This document shows, piece after piece, positions 34,324 through 42,593 of a stretch of 64,000 bases of DNA (its first letter is position 1; the number at the start of each line of letters is the position of its first letter). The notes beneath the pieces were generated by a model. The model saw nothing but the letters and a program-made list of their open reading frames with translations, made no database searches and was not told where the DNA came from. Source of the DNA: Fibrobacter succinogenes (lineage in GTDB: Bacteria > Fibrobacterota > Fibrobacteria > Fibrobacterales > Fibrobacteraceae); assembly GCA_902791475.1 (NCBI GenBank), contig CADAWC010000005.1, forward strand, positions 1 to 64,000, in the 5' to 3' direction. Both the position numbers and the translations under genes were made by a program.

Positions 34324-37300
34324 TAAGCGTTTTCCTTCGCTGCGGCAGCTTCTTCAGCAGCCTTCTTTGCCTTTTCTTCAGCTTCTTCGCGGGCAACGTC
34401 TTCCAACGTACGGGCGACCTTGACTTCCTTGAAGAAGATGAGGCTATCGCCTTCCTTGATATCGTCGTAACCCTTGAGGCCGATACCGCATTCAAAGCCA
34501 CGAGCAACAGACTTGACGTCGTCCTTCATGCGCTTCAAAGACTGGACCACGGTCGTACCGAGTTCGATACCGTTGCGGTAAACGCGGACATGGCTCGTGC
34601 GGTCGACTTCGCCGTCGGTAACCATACAGCCAGCGATGAGACCAACCTTCGGGACCTTGAACACCTGGCGGATTTCGGCTTCGCCAACGAGTTCTTCGCG
34701 CATGATCGGCTTGAGGAGGCCTTCCACAGCGTTCTTGATATCTTCAATGCAGTCGTAAATCACGCGGTAGTTGCGGATTTCGATGCCTTCCTTCTGGGCC
34801 ATTTCGCGGACAGCGAGAGACGGCATAAGGTGGAAGGAAATAATGATTGCCTGTGCAGTCGTTGCAAACAGGATATCGGATTCCGTAATCGTACCCACAC
34901 CCTTGCGGATGATGTTGACGCGGACTTCCTTGTTGGTAAGCTTTTCGAGGGAAGCGGCCAAAGCTTCTGCAGAACCACCCACGTCGGCCTTAACGATAAG
35001 GTTGAGTTCGGAGAGCGTACCTTCCTTCTTTGCATTGAAGGAGTTTTCGAGAGAAACTGTCTTACGGGCGCGGAGATCGCGTTCACGAGCGGCCATACGG
35101 CGCTTGGAAGCAATTTCACGTGCGGTCTTTTCGTCTTCCACCACGACAAGTTCGTCACCTGCCTGCGGAGTACCGTCAAAGCCGAGCACCTGGCACGGAG
35201 CAGACGGAGGAGCTTCCTTCATCTGTTCACCGCGTTCGTTAAACATGGCACGGACACGACCTGCGTAGATACCGCAAACAAACGGGTCACCCACATGGAG
35301 CGTACCGTTCTGCACGAGGATCGTAGCCATGGAACCCTTACCCACGTCGAGCTTGGATTCAACGACAGCACCACGGGCATGCGTATCTGGATTGGCCTTA
35401 AGTTCAAGAATTTCAGCTTCGAGAGCGAGCGTTTCGAGGAGGACATCCATGCCCTGCCCCGTACGTGCAGAAACTTCGATACAGCTGGTCTGACCACCCC
35501 ACTGTTCGACTTCCACACCGCGTTCTGCGAGCTGGGCGCGAATCTTGTCCGGGTTTGCGGTCGGAAGGTCCATCTTCGTAATGGCGACGACCATCGGCAC
35601 ATTTTCGCGCTTGGCAAGTTCAATACATTCAACCGTCTGCGGCATCACCATGGAGTCAGCAGCCACGACGAGAACGATAACGTCGGTCACCTGGGAACCG
35701 CGAGCACGCATAGCACTGAAGGCTTCGTGACCCGGAGTATCGAGGAAGGTAACCTTACCCTGCTTGGTGGTGACTTCGTATGCACCGATGTGCTGCGTAA
35801 TGCCACCCGATTCGCCGGACACCACGTGAGTCTTACGAATCCAGTCGAGGAGAGAGGTCTTACCATGGTCAACGTGGCCCATGACGGTAACCACCGGATG
35901 ACGCGGCTGGAGATTTTCCTGAGATTCTTCCTCGATGCCGAGAGCTTCTTCTTCGTATTCTTCCATCAGCTGAGCTTCGTAACCGAATTCATCAGCCAAA
36001 ATCTGGATCGTTTCGAAATCAAGGCGAGCGTTGATGGTCACCATCATGCCCATTTCCATGCACTTTGCAATGACGCGTGCCGGCATCTGGTCCATGAGGC
36101 CTGCGAGTTCGCCCACGGTAATGAAGTCCGAAGTCTTGAGAATCTTCTTTTCTTCACCCGTATTGTTTTCGGAGTGATCCTTGTGATAAACTTTCTTGAC
36201 CGGGTTCTTGGAAAGCGAGGCCATCACGCGGGAGACATTCTGACGAACGGCTTCCTGCTGCTGTTCCCTCTGCATTTCCTGGCGGTCTTTAGTATTGCTG
36301 CGGCGGTTCTTGTCATTGGCATGGCGACCGTTCTGGCCCTTGCCATTGCCCTTACCATTCTGGTTGTTCTGACCGAGAGACTGGTTATTGTTGTTGGAAG
36401 CATTGAAAGCTTCCTGCATGGAACCGCTGGAGAATCCACCGTTACGACCGGTATAGCCGCGGCTACTGCTGCTAGCGTTACCGCCGTTCGGGCGACGATT
36501 ATTGTTGTTATTGTTGCGGTTATCGTTACCGCCATTGCCGTTGTTCGAGAGACGGCCAAACGTACCCGTGTAACCCTGGCCATTGCCGCCATTGCGGTTT
36601 CCACCGTTCGGGCGATGGTTGTTGCGAGCAGCCTGAGCCTGCTGGCGAGACTTTTCGATACGGGCAAGGATTGCTGCATCGGGCTTGAAGACCTGAGCCT
36701 TCATCGGCGGCTGCTTGAGTTCCGTCGTAGCAGACATCATTGTCGGCTGCGGAGCAGCGGGCTTTGCGACGGCCGGAGCGGCAGGCTTTGCAGCCGGAGC
36801 AGGAGCAGCGGGCTTCGGAGCGGCTTGTGCAGGCGCCGGGGCGGCAGGCTTTGCCTGAGGTGCCGGGGCCGGTGCGGGAGCGGCGGGCTTAACAGCCGGT
36901 GCGGCTGGAGCAGCAGGTGCGGCGGCAGGTGCGGGAGCAGGTGCTGCCGGCTTCGGGGCCAGAGCGGCAGGAGCCACTTGAGCCGGAGCAGGTGCGGCTG
37001 GCTTCGGTGCAACTTGTGCCGGGGCCGGGGCGGCCGGTTTTACGGCGGCCGGAGCTGCAGTTTTTGCAACCGAAGGCTTCACATCCTGTTTAGCGGCAGG
37101 CTTCGGAGCCTCCTTGCGGGGACCCGGGCCTTTCTTGAGGCTCACCTTCAAGCCAAGTCTGTTCGTCGCAACCGACGTTTCCTTCTTCTTTGCAGGAGCG
37201 GAAGCGGAAGAATCAGATTCAGAAGTAGCGGGCCTCTTGAGATTCTTGTTGCGGGCATCCTGCTTCTGTTTTTCGGCAGCGGCAGCATCCTCGATTTTAG

Positions 37301-37439
37301 CAAAGTCTGCCATATCCAATTTGGACATATGGGTACGAACTGCAACGCCTGCATCGCGGAGCAGCTTCATCACCACATCAACCTTCAATCCATGAGCATC
37401 TGCCCAATCCTTAGGTTTCATTTGAGATTCATTCGTCAT
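34323..37439 (-). CDS. infB: Translation initiation factor IF-2
   Basis: IF-2 brings initiator tRNA to the 30S subunit and drives subunit joining. From ATG 37439 it has 1038 residues. The N-terminal IF2-N domain (DWADAHGLKVDVVMKLL) is followed by long Ala/Pro/Lys-rich (about 100-245) and Asn/Gly-rich (about 275-380) linkers, then the GTPase: G1 GHVDHGKTS (about 519), G3 DTPGHEAF, and G4 TKMD (about 619) in place of the usual NKxD. C-terminal domains II-IV follow. The linkers make it longer than most. Confidence 0.97.
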   Translation of the reverse strand: MTNESQMKPKDWADAHGLKVDVVMKLLRDAGVAVRTHMSKLDMADFAKIEDAAAAEKQKQDARNKNLKRPATSESDSSASAPAKKKETSVATNRLGLKVSLKKGPGPRKEAPKPAAKQDVKPSVAKTAAPAAVKPAAPAPAQVAPKPAAPAPAQVAPAALAPKPAAPAPAPAAAPAAPAAPAVKPAAPAPAPAPQAKPAAPAPAQAAPKPAAPAPAAKPAAPAVAKPAAPQPTMMSATTELKQPPMKAQVFKPDAAILARIEKSRQQAQAARNNHRPNGGNRNGGNGQGYTGTFGRLSNNGNGGNDNRNNNNNNRRPNGGNASSSSRGYTGRNGGFSSGSMQEAFNASNNNNQSLGQNNQNGKGNGKGQNGRHANDKNRRSNTKDRQEMQREQQQEAVRQNVSRVMASLSKNPVKKVYHKDHSENNTGEEKKILKTSDFITVGELAGLMDQMPARVIAKCMEMGMMVTINARLDFETIQILADEFGYEAQLMEEYEEEALGIEEESQENLQPRHPVVTVMGHVDHGKTSLLDWIRKTHVVSGESGGITQHIGAYEVTTKQGKVTFLDTPGHEAFSAMRARGSQVTDVIVLVVAADSMVMPQTVECIELAKRENVPMVVAITKMDLPTANPDKIRAQLAERGVEVEQWGGQTSCIEVSARTGQGMDVLLETLALEAEILELKANPDTHARGAVVESKLDVGKGSMATILVQNGTLHVGDPFVCGIYAGRVRAMFNERGEQMKEAPPSAPCQVLGFDGTPQAGDELVVVEDEKTAREIASKRRMAARERDLRARKTVSLENSFNAKKEGTLSELNLIVKADVGGSAEALAASLEKLTNKEVRVNIIRKGVGTITESDILFATTAQAIIISFHLMPSLAVREMAQKEGIEIRNYRVIYDCIEDIKNAVEGLLKPIMREELVGEAEIRQVFKVPKVGLIAGCMVTDGEVDRTSHVRVYRNGIELGTTVVQSLKRMKDDVKSVARGFECGIGLKGYDDIKEGDSLIFFKEVKVARTLEDVAREEAEEKAKKAAEEAAAAKENA

Positions 37440-37503
37440 GAATAGCCTATTCAATTCCTTTTCTTATTCTTCCGTTAAACTATTTGCCCTGCGCAAAAAG
37501 TTT

Positions 37504-38727
37504 TTAAGCGTTCACGTCCTTCTTGACAGCAGCGGCCTTTGCCTTTCTGTCTTCGTCCATACGCTTCGCTCTCATTCTTCTTTCATCCTCATAGTTCGGA
37601 GCGAGGATGTTGTTCTTGGCTTCTTCGTCCATCTGAGACCATTCCTGTTCTCCATGAACGTCAAGCTTGCGATCCACCAAGCGACCGGCGAGTTCCACAT
37701 TCTGGCCACCCTTACCGATAGCCTGTGCGAGGTTTTCGTCATCCACGATGATCACGATACGGTCCGTATCCGGAACCGGGAACATCTTGAGGACAGATGC
37801 CGGAGCCAAGGAACGCTGAACGAACACGTCGAAGTTTTCGTCCCAGTGAACGATATCGATACGTTCGTTGCCGAGTTCGCGGACAATCGTCTGCACGCGA
37901 GCACCCTTCATGCCGACGCAAGCGCCAACCGGGTCAATCTTTTCGTCACGAGAATAGACGGCAATCTTTGCACGGCGATTCTTGGAGTCACGGGCAACAG
38001 CCTTGATTTCGACAGTGCCTTCGTAGATTTCCGGAACTTCCTGACGGAGCAAAGCCTTGAGGAAGTCGGCGTTGGATCTAGACAAAATAACCTGAGCACC
38101 GCTCTTCGTAGATTCTTCCACGCGTGCAATCACAGCCTTCACAGAAGCGCCCTGAGTCAAGCGTTCGTGCGGGATCTGTTCGCGAGCCGGGAGTTCAGCT
38201 TCAATCTTGTTGCCGAGATCGACGATAACGTTACGTTGTTCCAAACGGAGCACCGTACCGTTGATGATCGTACCGATGCGGCTGCGGTAGATGTCCATGA
38301 TGCGCTGGCATTCGGCACTGCGGATGTGCTGGGTCAAGAGCTGCTTTGCAGTCTGGATTGCCTGACGACCAAAGGAGGAGGTCGGGAGTTCCATATAAAG
38401 GCTGTCGCCTGCCTGAGCGTCTTCGTTGAAGTCGCGAGCTTCATCGACGAGCATGTAGCCTTCGTCCATTTCAGCCACTTCGTCGGCAGTCATGTTCGGG
38501 TCGTAGTCCGGATAGTCATCGACAACTTCGACGTTCAAGAACACATGGACTTCGTTGGTTTCCATGTCGATATCGACGTTAATCTTCTTTTCGATGTGCA
38601 GATACTTGCGGGCCGCAGAAATAAGAGCCTTCTTGAGGGCGTCCAAAATCACGGAATCATCGACACTCTTGTCTTCAACGACTTCCTTGAGTACGTCGAG
38701 CAAGTTTACTTTCGGTTCGTTCTTCAT
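37504..38727 (-). CDS. nusA: Transcription termination/antitermination factor NusA
   Basis: NusA binds RNA polymerase and affects pausing, termination and rRNA antitermination. The 407-residue protein has the N-terminal domain (LDALKKALISAARKYLH), an S1 domain (IINGTVLRLEQRNVIVDLG) and two KH domains (VGACVGMKGARVQTIVREL and AQAIGKGGQNVELAGRL). It lacks the acidic C-terminal repeats of the E. coli protein, like many other phyla. Position between rimP and infB is canonical. Confidence 0.96.
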   Translation of the reverse strand: MKNEPKVNLLDVLKEVVEDKSVDDSVILDALKKALISAARKYLHIEKKINVDIDMETNEVHVFLNVEVVDDYPDYDPNMTADEVAEMDEGYMLVDEARDFNEDAQAGDSLYMELPTSSFGRQAIQTAKQLLTQHIRSAECQRIMDIYRSRIGTIINGTVLRLEQRNVIVDLGNKIEAELPAREQIPHERLTQGASVKAVIARVEESTKSGAQVILSRSNADFLKALLRQEVPEIYEGTVEIKAVARDSKNRRAKIAVYSRDEKIDPVGACVGMKGARVQTIVRELGNERIDIVHWDENFDVFVQRSLAPASVLKMFPVPDTDRIVIIVDDENLAQAIGKGGQNVELAGRLVDRKLDVHGEQEWSQMDEEAKNNILAPNYEDERRMRAKRMDEDRKAKAAAVKKDVNA

Positions 38728-38740
38728 ATAGTTGACCTTC

Positions 38741-39193
38741 CTATTTAATTTCTACTTCGACCTTGGCCGAAAGCACTTCGGACCGCGGTATGACGATTTC
38801 GCCGGCATTGCCCTTGAGCTTGAGCGTCAGATTTTCTTCGTCGGCATTCAAAAGTTCACCAGTCACTGGCTTGCCCGTCGAGCGTGTCACACGGAGCAGG
38901 CGCCCCTTGTTGCGTTCAAAATCCGCCATAGACTTGAGGGGGCGGTCTATTCCCGGAGAAGAAACTTCAAGCGTATAAGCGCCCTCGATCAACTCGGGAT
39001 CCAGGTCCAGCGCATCCGAAAGGAAATGACTCACGTTCGTGCAGTCATCGATAGTAACACCTTCGGGCTTGTCGATAAAGATTCGCAATGTCTTGCGTTT
39101 GCCAGCACGGAACACATCAGCTTCCACAAGCGTAACAGATGCGGACTTGCATGCATCGGCAATGAGAGAATTCAGTTTTTCTTGGGCGACCAA
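38741..39193 (-). CDS. rimP: Ribosome maturation factor RimP
   Basis: RimP assists 30S assembly. The 150-residue protein shows RIFIDKPEGVTIDDCTNVS and LEVSSPGIDRPL, both diagnostic. The start is TTG at 39193, supported by AGAGG 5 bases upstream; no ATG fits. It is the first gene of the rimP-nusA-infB-rbfA-truB-ribF operon and is preceded by a structured leader. Confidence 0.94.
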   Translation of the reverse strand: MVAQEKLNSLIADACKSASVTLVEADVFRAGKRKTLRIFIDKPEGVTIDDCTNVSHFLSDALDLDPELIEGAYTLEVSSPGIDRPLKSMADFERNKGRLLRVTRSTGKPVTGELLNADEENLTLKLKGNAGEIVIPRSEVLSAKVEVEIK

Positions 39194-39215
39194 ATAAACC
39201 TCTTACAATAAACGG

Positions 39216-39271
39216 CGTTCGTATTCGGGCCCGAATCCGGCTCGTTCAAGCCAAATTTGAACCCACGAACG
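39216..39271 (-). ncRNA. Predicted three-way-junction leader of the rimP-nusA operon
   Basis: A closing stem of 7 bp (CGTTCGT 39216-39222 with ACGAACG 39265-39271) encloses two perfect hairpins: ATTCGGG/CCCGAAT (39223-39236) and GTTCAA/TTGAAC (39244-39249 with 39257-39262). It lies wholly between the promoter and the rimP start, about 22 bases before the TTG. A cis-regulatory role (ribosome-assembly or NusA feedback) is an inference. A tRNA was considered and rejected. Confidence 0.6.
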
Positions 39272-39284
39272 TCAGTACACACCA

Positions 39285-39313
39285 AATAGAGAAATTTTTT
39301 TGACCTTAGGCAA
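39285..39313 (-). promoter_or_regulatory. Promoter of the rimP operon
   Basis: On the minus strand TTGCCT (39313-39308), a 17-base spacer and TCTATT (39290-39285). The expected start near 39278 leaves a leader of about 85 bases that contains the three-way junction. The -35 box resembles that of the dcw promoter (TTGCCA). Confidence 0.7.
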
Positions 39314-39334
39314 CTGTTATTACGGACTTTGGCG

Positions 39335-41377
39335 TCAATAAGCGCAGTTCACACCGATCTCACCAAACTTTTCCGGTTCGGTAAAACCTTCCACACGGTT
39401 ACCAGAACTTGAAGCGATATAGAAATCCATAAGCTTAGCCCAGAACATCAACTGCGCCCACTTACCTGCGGGGTAATTTCCACCATTACCTTCTTCATCA
39501 AGCGTCGTGCTATACGGAACGTTAAAGGCAATACGGTCGCCATGCAAAATCCCGCCTTCAACAACATTACCATCAACATCCTTCAAAACGCCTTCAAACT
39601 GGTACATAGTCCCTTCTTCACCCTTGTTTGTCGCCCCAGAAATTCGGGACACATAGAATCCGTAAACATTGCCACCACGTAATACAACGAACGAAGGCAC
39701 TTGAGAACAGTTCATCTTAGCAACTGTGGAATCCGCCAATTCCGTATTTACATACAAGCTATTAAGAGCAAAACCAGCTTCATCTACCAATGTCGTAACC
39801 TTACGTACCATCGGCATGCCATAGCGGGAAGGTGCGGCATAAATGCTAAAGGACGATGGCAGCGACATCGAGAAATCAGAAATCTCAGTTTGGCGGTTTG
39901 CCACAAAGAAATGCAAATGATGCCAAGAATCATCAGCCCATCCCGTAGCATCAGACGCCCCATCACAATTCGTATACATAGCCAAAGGCTCTCCAACATG
40001 GCAACCATGATTATTCTTTGCAAGAGTCTGAATACTCACGCTACCCGGAGCAGGCAAGTGCGTACCGCCCAAGTCAATCACCAGAACACCATCGACAAAC
40101 ACCCACAAGTCACCACTACTAATAAACTTCAGTTCTTCTGGTACCGGCAACTGGTTTGATGACTTATACTGGAAAGTCGTGTAACCTTCCATAGTAAAGC
40201 CATAATTGCGCAAGTGCTGCAAGCCAAGAGTTCCATTCTTTATTGTCGCCTGTAAAGCCGCACTATGTCCGGTCCCTTCAGAATTTACAGCACGCGGGCC
40301 ACCCGCATTTAGCCAGTCTGTACAAAGCTTAGCGGTACTCTGATCGTACAAATCCTGCTGAGTCGAAGCATACTGATACTTATAAGGCGGGCAGAATATA
40401 GAGAGCGACTGAGGTTCAATAATTTCACAGGAACCATTCGGCTGGATTGACGGATTGCAAGGTTTCGTCATCACCCATTCTCGAGTCGTCGGATTTACGC
40501 TATCCAGCGGGAAGAATCCGCCATTGTTAGAATCGAAATTATAAGTAAAGCTATTCTGAGTTTCTTTTAAAGATCTCGGAATATCTAAGACTGTATTGAC
40601 ACGCTTATTCACAGTAGGAACATTAACAAACCATTGATCAAAGTTCTTATTGTCACAGCGTTCACTCAGTTTCTGGATAACGACACCATCATACATATCA
40701 ATCGTTCCTTCATCAGAAACCTTCGTAAACTGCAAATGAGGAGCGACCATGCCCGGTGTGAAAATAACCGGGTTCATCCATGTTGTTTTTTCTTGAATAC
40801 ACTTATAGCCATTCACGTTTTCAAGAGCATTTCTATAGCCACGGAAGTGCCTTCCATAATCACCGGAATCTGAGTACATGCACTCCCCATATTCCAATAC
40901 CGGCCCTGCCGACACCTGCTGCAAATACTCTGGCAAAACAGGATTTTTCTGCATCAGTAAGCCATCTACACCAATTTGAATTCCAGTACCATTTTTCTCA
41001 AAAGAATACACATTGCCACATGAACTATGGTAAGGCATTGCCGCATACCAATCTTCATTAAAGCCATACTTGTTCATTGCGGCTCCGGTTGCAGCCACAC
41101 TGTTATAAATATCATCTAGGTGTTCTATCGTTTCTTCCGAGAAATTTTCAAAATCCGAATGATTCTGCTGAAAATCGCGTATAACGACATCTAAATTAAG
41201 CACAGATTTTTCGGCGCTAGCCCCCTCTTTCGCAAGAGGTCTAGACCCATCCGTAGGACAGTCCGTCCTATATTGAGCGCCATCAAAACCAACAGGAGCA
41301 GGGTCACTTTCAGAGCAAGCTGCCCAAAATGCCATAATCGGCACAATTAAAGCCAAATTTCTTTTATTTCTATTCAT
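39335..41377 (-). CDS. Fibro-slime domain lipoprotein
   Basis: The 680-residue protein has a lipoprotein signal (hydrophobic to AFWAAC, Cys about 21). The central part (about 400-540) fits the fibro-slime domain: LRNYGFTMEGYTTFQY, then DLWVFVDGVLVIDLGGTHLP and WHHLHFFVANRQTE, a PA14-like fold abundant in Fibrobacter and Dictyostelium. In Fibrobacter such proteins are found at the cell surface and in cellulose-binding fractions, so adhesion to plant fibre is likely. AAGGAGG precedes the ATG by 5 bases. It is a single-gene unit. Confidence 0.9.
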   Translation of the reverse strand: MNRNKRNLALIVPIMAFWAACSESDPAPVGFDGAQYRTDCPTDGSRPLAKEGASAEKSVLNLDVVIRDFQQNHSDFENFSEETIEHLDDIYNSVAATGAAMNKYGFNEDWYAAMPYHSSCGNVYSFEKNGTGIQIGVDGLLMQKNPVLPEYLQQVSAGPVLEYGECMYSDSGDYGRHFRGYRNALENVNGYKCIQEKTTWMNPVIFTPGMVAPHLQFTKVSDEGTIDMYDGVVIQKLSERCDNKNFDQWFVNVPTVNKRVNTVLDIPRSLKETQNSFTYNFDSNNGGFFPLDSVNPTTREWVMTKPCNPSIQPNGSCEIIEPQSLSIFCPPYKYQYASTQQDLYDQSTAKLCTDWLNAGGPRAVNSEGTGHSAALQATIKNGTLGLQHLRNYGFTMEGYTTFQYKSSNQLPVPEELKFISSGDLWVFVDGVLVIDLGGTHLPAPGSVSIQTLAKNNHGCHVGEPLAMYTNCDGASDATGWADDSWHHLHFFVANRQTEISDFSMSLPSSFSIYAAPSRYGMPMVRKVTTLVDEAGFALNSLYVNTELADSTVAKMNCSQVPSFVVLRGGNVYGFYVSRISGATNKGEEGTMYQFEGVLKDVDGNVVEGGILHGDRIAFNVPYSTTLDEEGNGGNYPAGKWAQLMFWAKLMDFYIASSSGNRVEGFTEPEKFGEIGVNCAY

Positions 41378-41466
41378 TTTTCCTCCTTACTATAGCTAGG
41401 CGATAAAAAACACACTAGCACTGAATAAAAGTTTGTTCTTAAAATAATAAATTTTTTCGATTTATG

Positions 41467-41497
41467 CTATATGGCACTCCATATGGAGTGCATATAG
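41467..41497. promoter_or_regulatory. Near-perfect palindrome between divergent genes
   Basis: GCACTCCATATGGAGTGC (41474-41491) is a perfect 18-base palindrome, extended by CTATAT on the left and ATATAG on the right with one extra base. It lies 90 bases upstream of the fibro-slime gene and 66 upstream of the small membrane gene, so an operator shared by both is possible; so is a hairpin. Confidence 0.5.
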
Positions 41498-41528
41498 CTC
41501 AGTTCGGTCATGCCAACAAGTAAACTTG

Positions 41529-41557
41529 TTGTCGCGACGCTCGCTTTATGCTATATT
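41529..41557 (+). promoter_or_regulatory. Promoter of the small membrane protein gene
   Basis: TTGTCG (41529-41534), a 17-base spacer and TATATT (41552-41557), followed after 6 bases by the ATG at 41564. The transcript would start at or next to the start codon. Confidence 0.7.
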
Positions 41558-41563
41558 TAAGGC

Positions 41564-41773
41564 ATGGCTTACGTACTTCTCATCCTTATCAGCATCGCAG
41601 GACTTGCGCTCTGCGGTTTTTATCTTAAAAAGAATATTGTCCGTATTAAGGAAAAAAATAAGGACGAGCCGAAAAAATACAAGCGTATCTGGAACTACGT
41701 GCCGACCGGACTATGGTACGGCTACTTGATCCTGTTCTTCGCAGGCCTCACCATCAACAACACAATTTTTTAG
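41564..41773 (+). CDS. Small two-span membrane protein, unknown function
   Basis: The 69-residue protein has a first membrane span (about 3-20), a basic cytoplasmic loop (KKNIVRIKEKNKDEPKKYKR) and a second span (about 48-65). The good promoter directly before it and the clean hydrophobic pattern argue for a real gene. I do not recognise a family. Confidence 0.7.
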   Translation: MAYVLLILISIAGLALCGFYLKKNIVRIKEKNKDEPKKYKRIWNYVPTGLWYGYLILFFAGLTINNTIF

Positions 41774-41870
41774 TTGTTGGTCAATAGTCGTTAGTCAGTA
41801 GTTGTTAGAAGACGCAGTTGTCCTAATTCTTCTCTAGTAACTAGTAACTTAGAACTAGTAACTAAAAAAA
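41774..41870. repeat. Modular inverted element between convergent genes (TAGTTA type)
   Basis: Left arm 41774-41810 has TTAGTTGTTGGTCAATAGTCG words; right arm about 41835-41867 has TAGTAACTAGTAACTTAG words. They pair imperfectly with G-U pairs. It fills the whole gap between the small membrane gene and the Nudix gene and may end transcription from both sides. Confidence 0.55.
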
Positions 41871-42593
41871 CTAATAATACACTTTCTGGGCTTCGAGCCA
41901 GCGTTCGTACAGGAACAGAGCGATAAAGTTCTTTCCATCGATAAACTGGTGAGCCGCTTCTTCGTAAGGCAAGACTTCCGTACGGATCCATTCGTTCTCG
42001 TCGGTATAAGTCTGGTTCTTGCCGTCCATCGCTTCAAGTTCTTCGCGCGTCACGCTACGTTCAATCGCATAAAGGCGGATGCGTTCATCCAAAAGTCCGC
42101 AGCTTCCGGCAAAGCCAACGCTCTTCCCCTTGTACCAGAAGTCCATCAAGTCGATGAGTTCTGAATCCTTAGCCTTAATTTGGGCTTCTTCTTCAAGTTC
42201 CGAGAGAGCCACCTTGCGGAAATCGCCCGACCAGTCGAGAATCCCCGCCGGAATTTCAAGAGAAGCTGTCTCAGAAATAGCAAATCGCGGCTGGCGCACC
42301 AAGAGTAAATAGCGTTTGCCTTCGCAATGAAGCACGACAAGCACGCCCACGGCATGGCCTCGCACAAGCACAATTCCGTGCACAGGCTTACCGTCTGGCA
42401 AAAAAGCCGTCGCATTCAGCTTGATGAACAGCGGCTCATGACGTTTGCTAAAGTAATCGACCGAAGCAAAATGCACCTTCGTAATATTGAACTTTTTCTC
42501 AGAAGCTTCAAGCCACTGCTTATAAATCTTACTTTCAAGAATAACAGGCTTATCTTCTTCGGCAATTTCAGCAGCAAAGGTATATTCAATCAT
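41871..42593 (-). CDS. Nudix hydrolase, possibly ADP-sugar pyrophosphatase-like
   Basis: Started at ATG 42593, which overlaps the lipoprotein gene stop (ATGA), giving 240 residues. The Nudix box is recognisable but degenerate: EIPAGILDW...SELEEEAQI, where the Arg and the last Gly of the consensus REUXEEXGU are Ser and Ala. The N-terminal part (ESKIYKQWLEASEKKFNITKV) is typical of larger sugar-nucleotide Nudix enzymes. It ends the five-gene envelope operon. Activity may be altered. Confidence 0.8.
   Translation of the reverse strand: MIEYTFAAEIAEEDKPVILESKIYKQWLEASEKKFNITKVHFASVDYFSKRHEPLFIKLNATAFLPDGKPVHGIVLVRGHAVGVLVVLHCEGKRYLLLVRQPRFAISETASLEIPAGILDWSGDFRKVALSELEEEAQIKAKDSELIDLMDFWYKGKSVGFAGSCGLLDERIRLYAIERSVTREELEAMDGKNQTYTDENEWIRTEVLPYEEAAHQFIDGKNFIALFLYERWLEAQKVYY

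Noticed and set aside
36680-37100. Tandem GC-rich repeats near 36.7-37.1 kb as a repeat array
   Set aside because: They encode the Ala/Pro/Lys linker of IF-2 in frame and are irregular in length, so they are protein low complexity and not a CRISPR or satellite.
34590-37445. 951-codon open frame on the plus strand opposite infB
   Set aside because: It is fully antisense to a clear IF-2 gene, has no domain signature, and its length follows from the codon bias and low-complexity sequence of infB.
39216-39271. tRNA-like GGGTTCAAAT in the rimP leader
   Set aside because: The T-loop-like word is there, and E. coli has a tRNA gene before rimP, but no acceptor, D or anticodon arms form; the three-way junction explains the pairing better.
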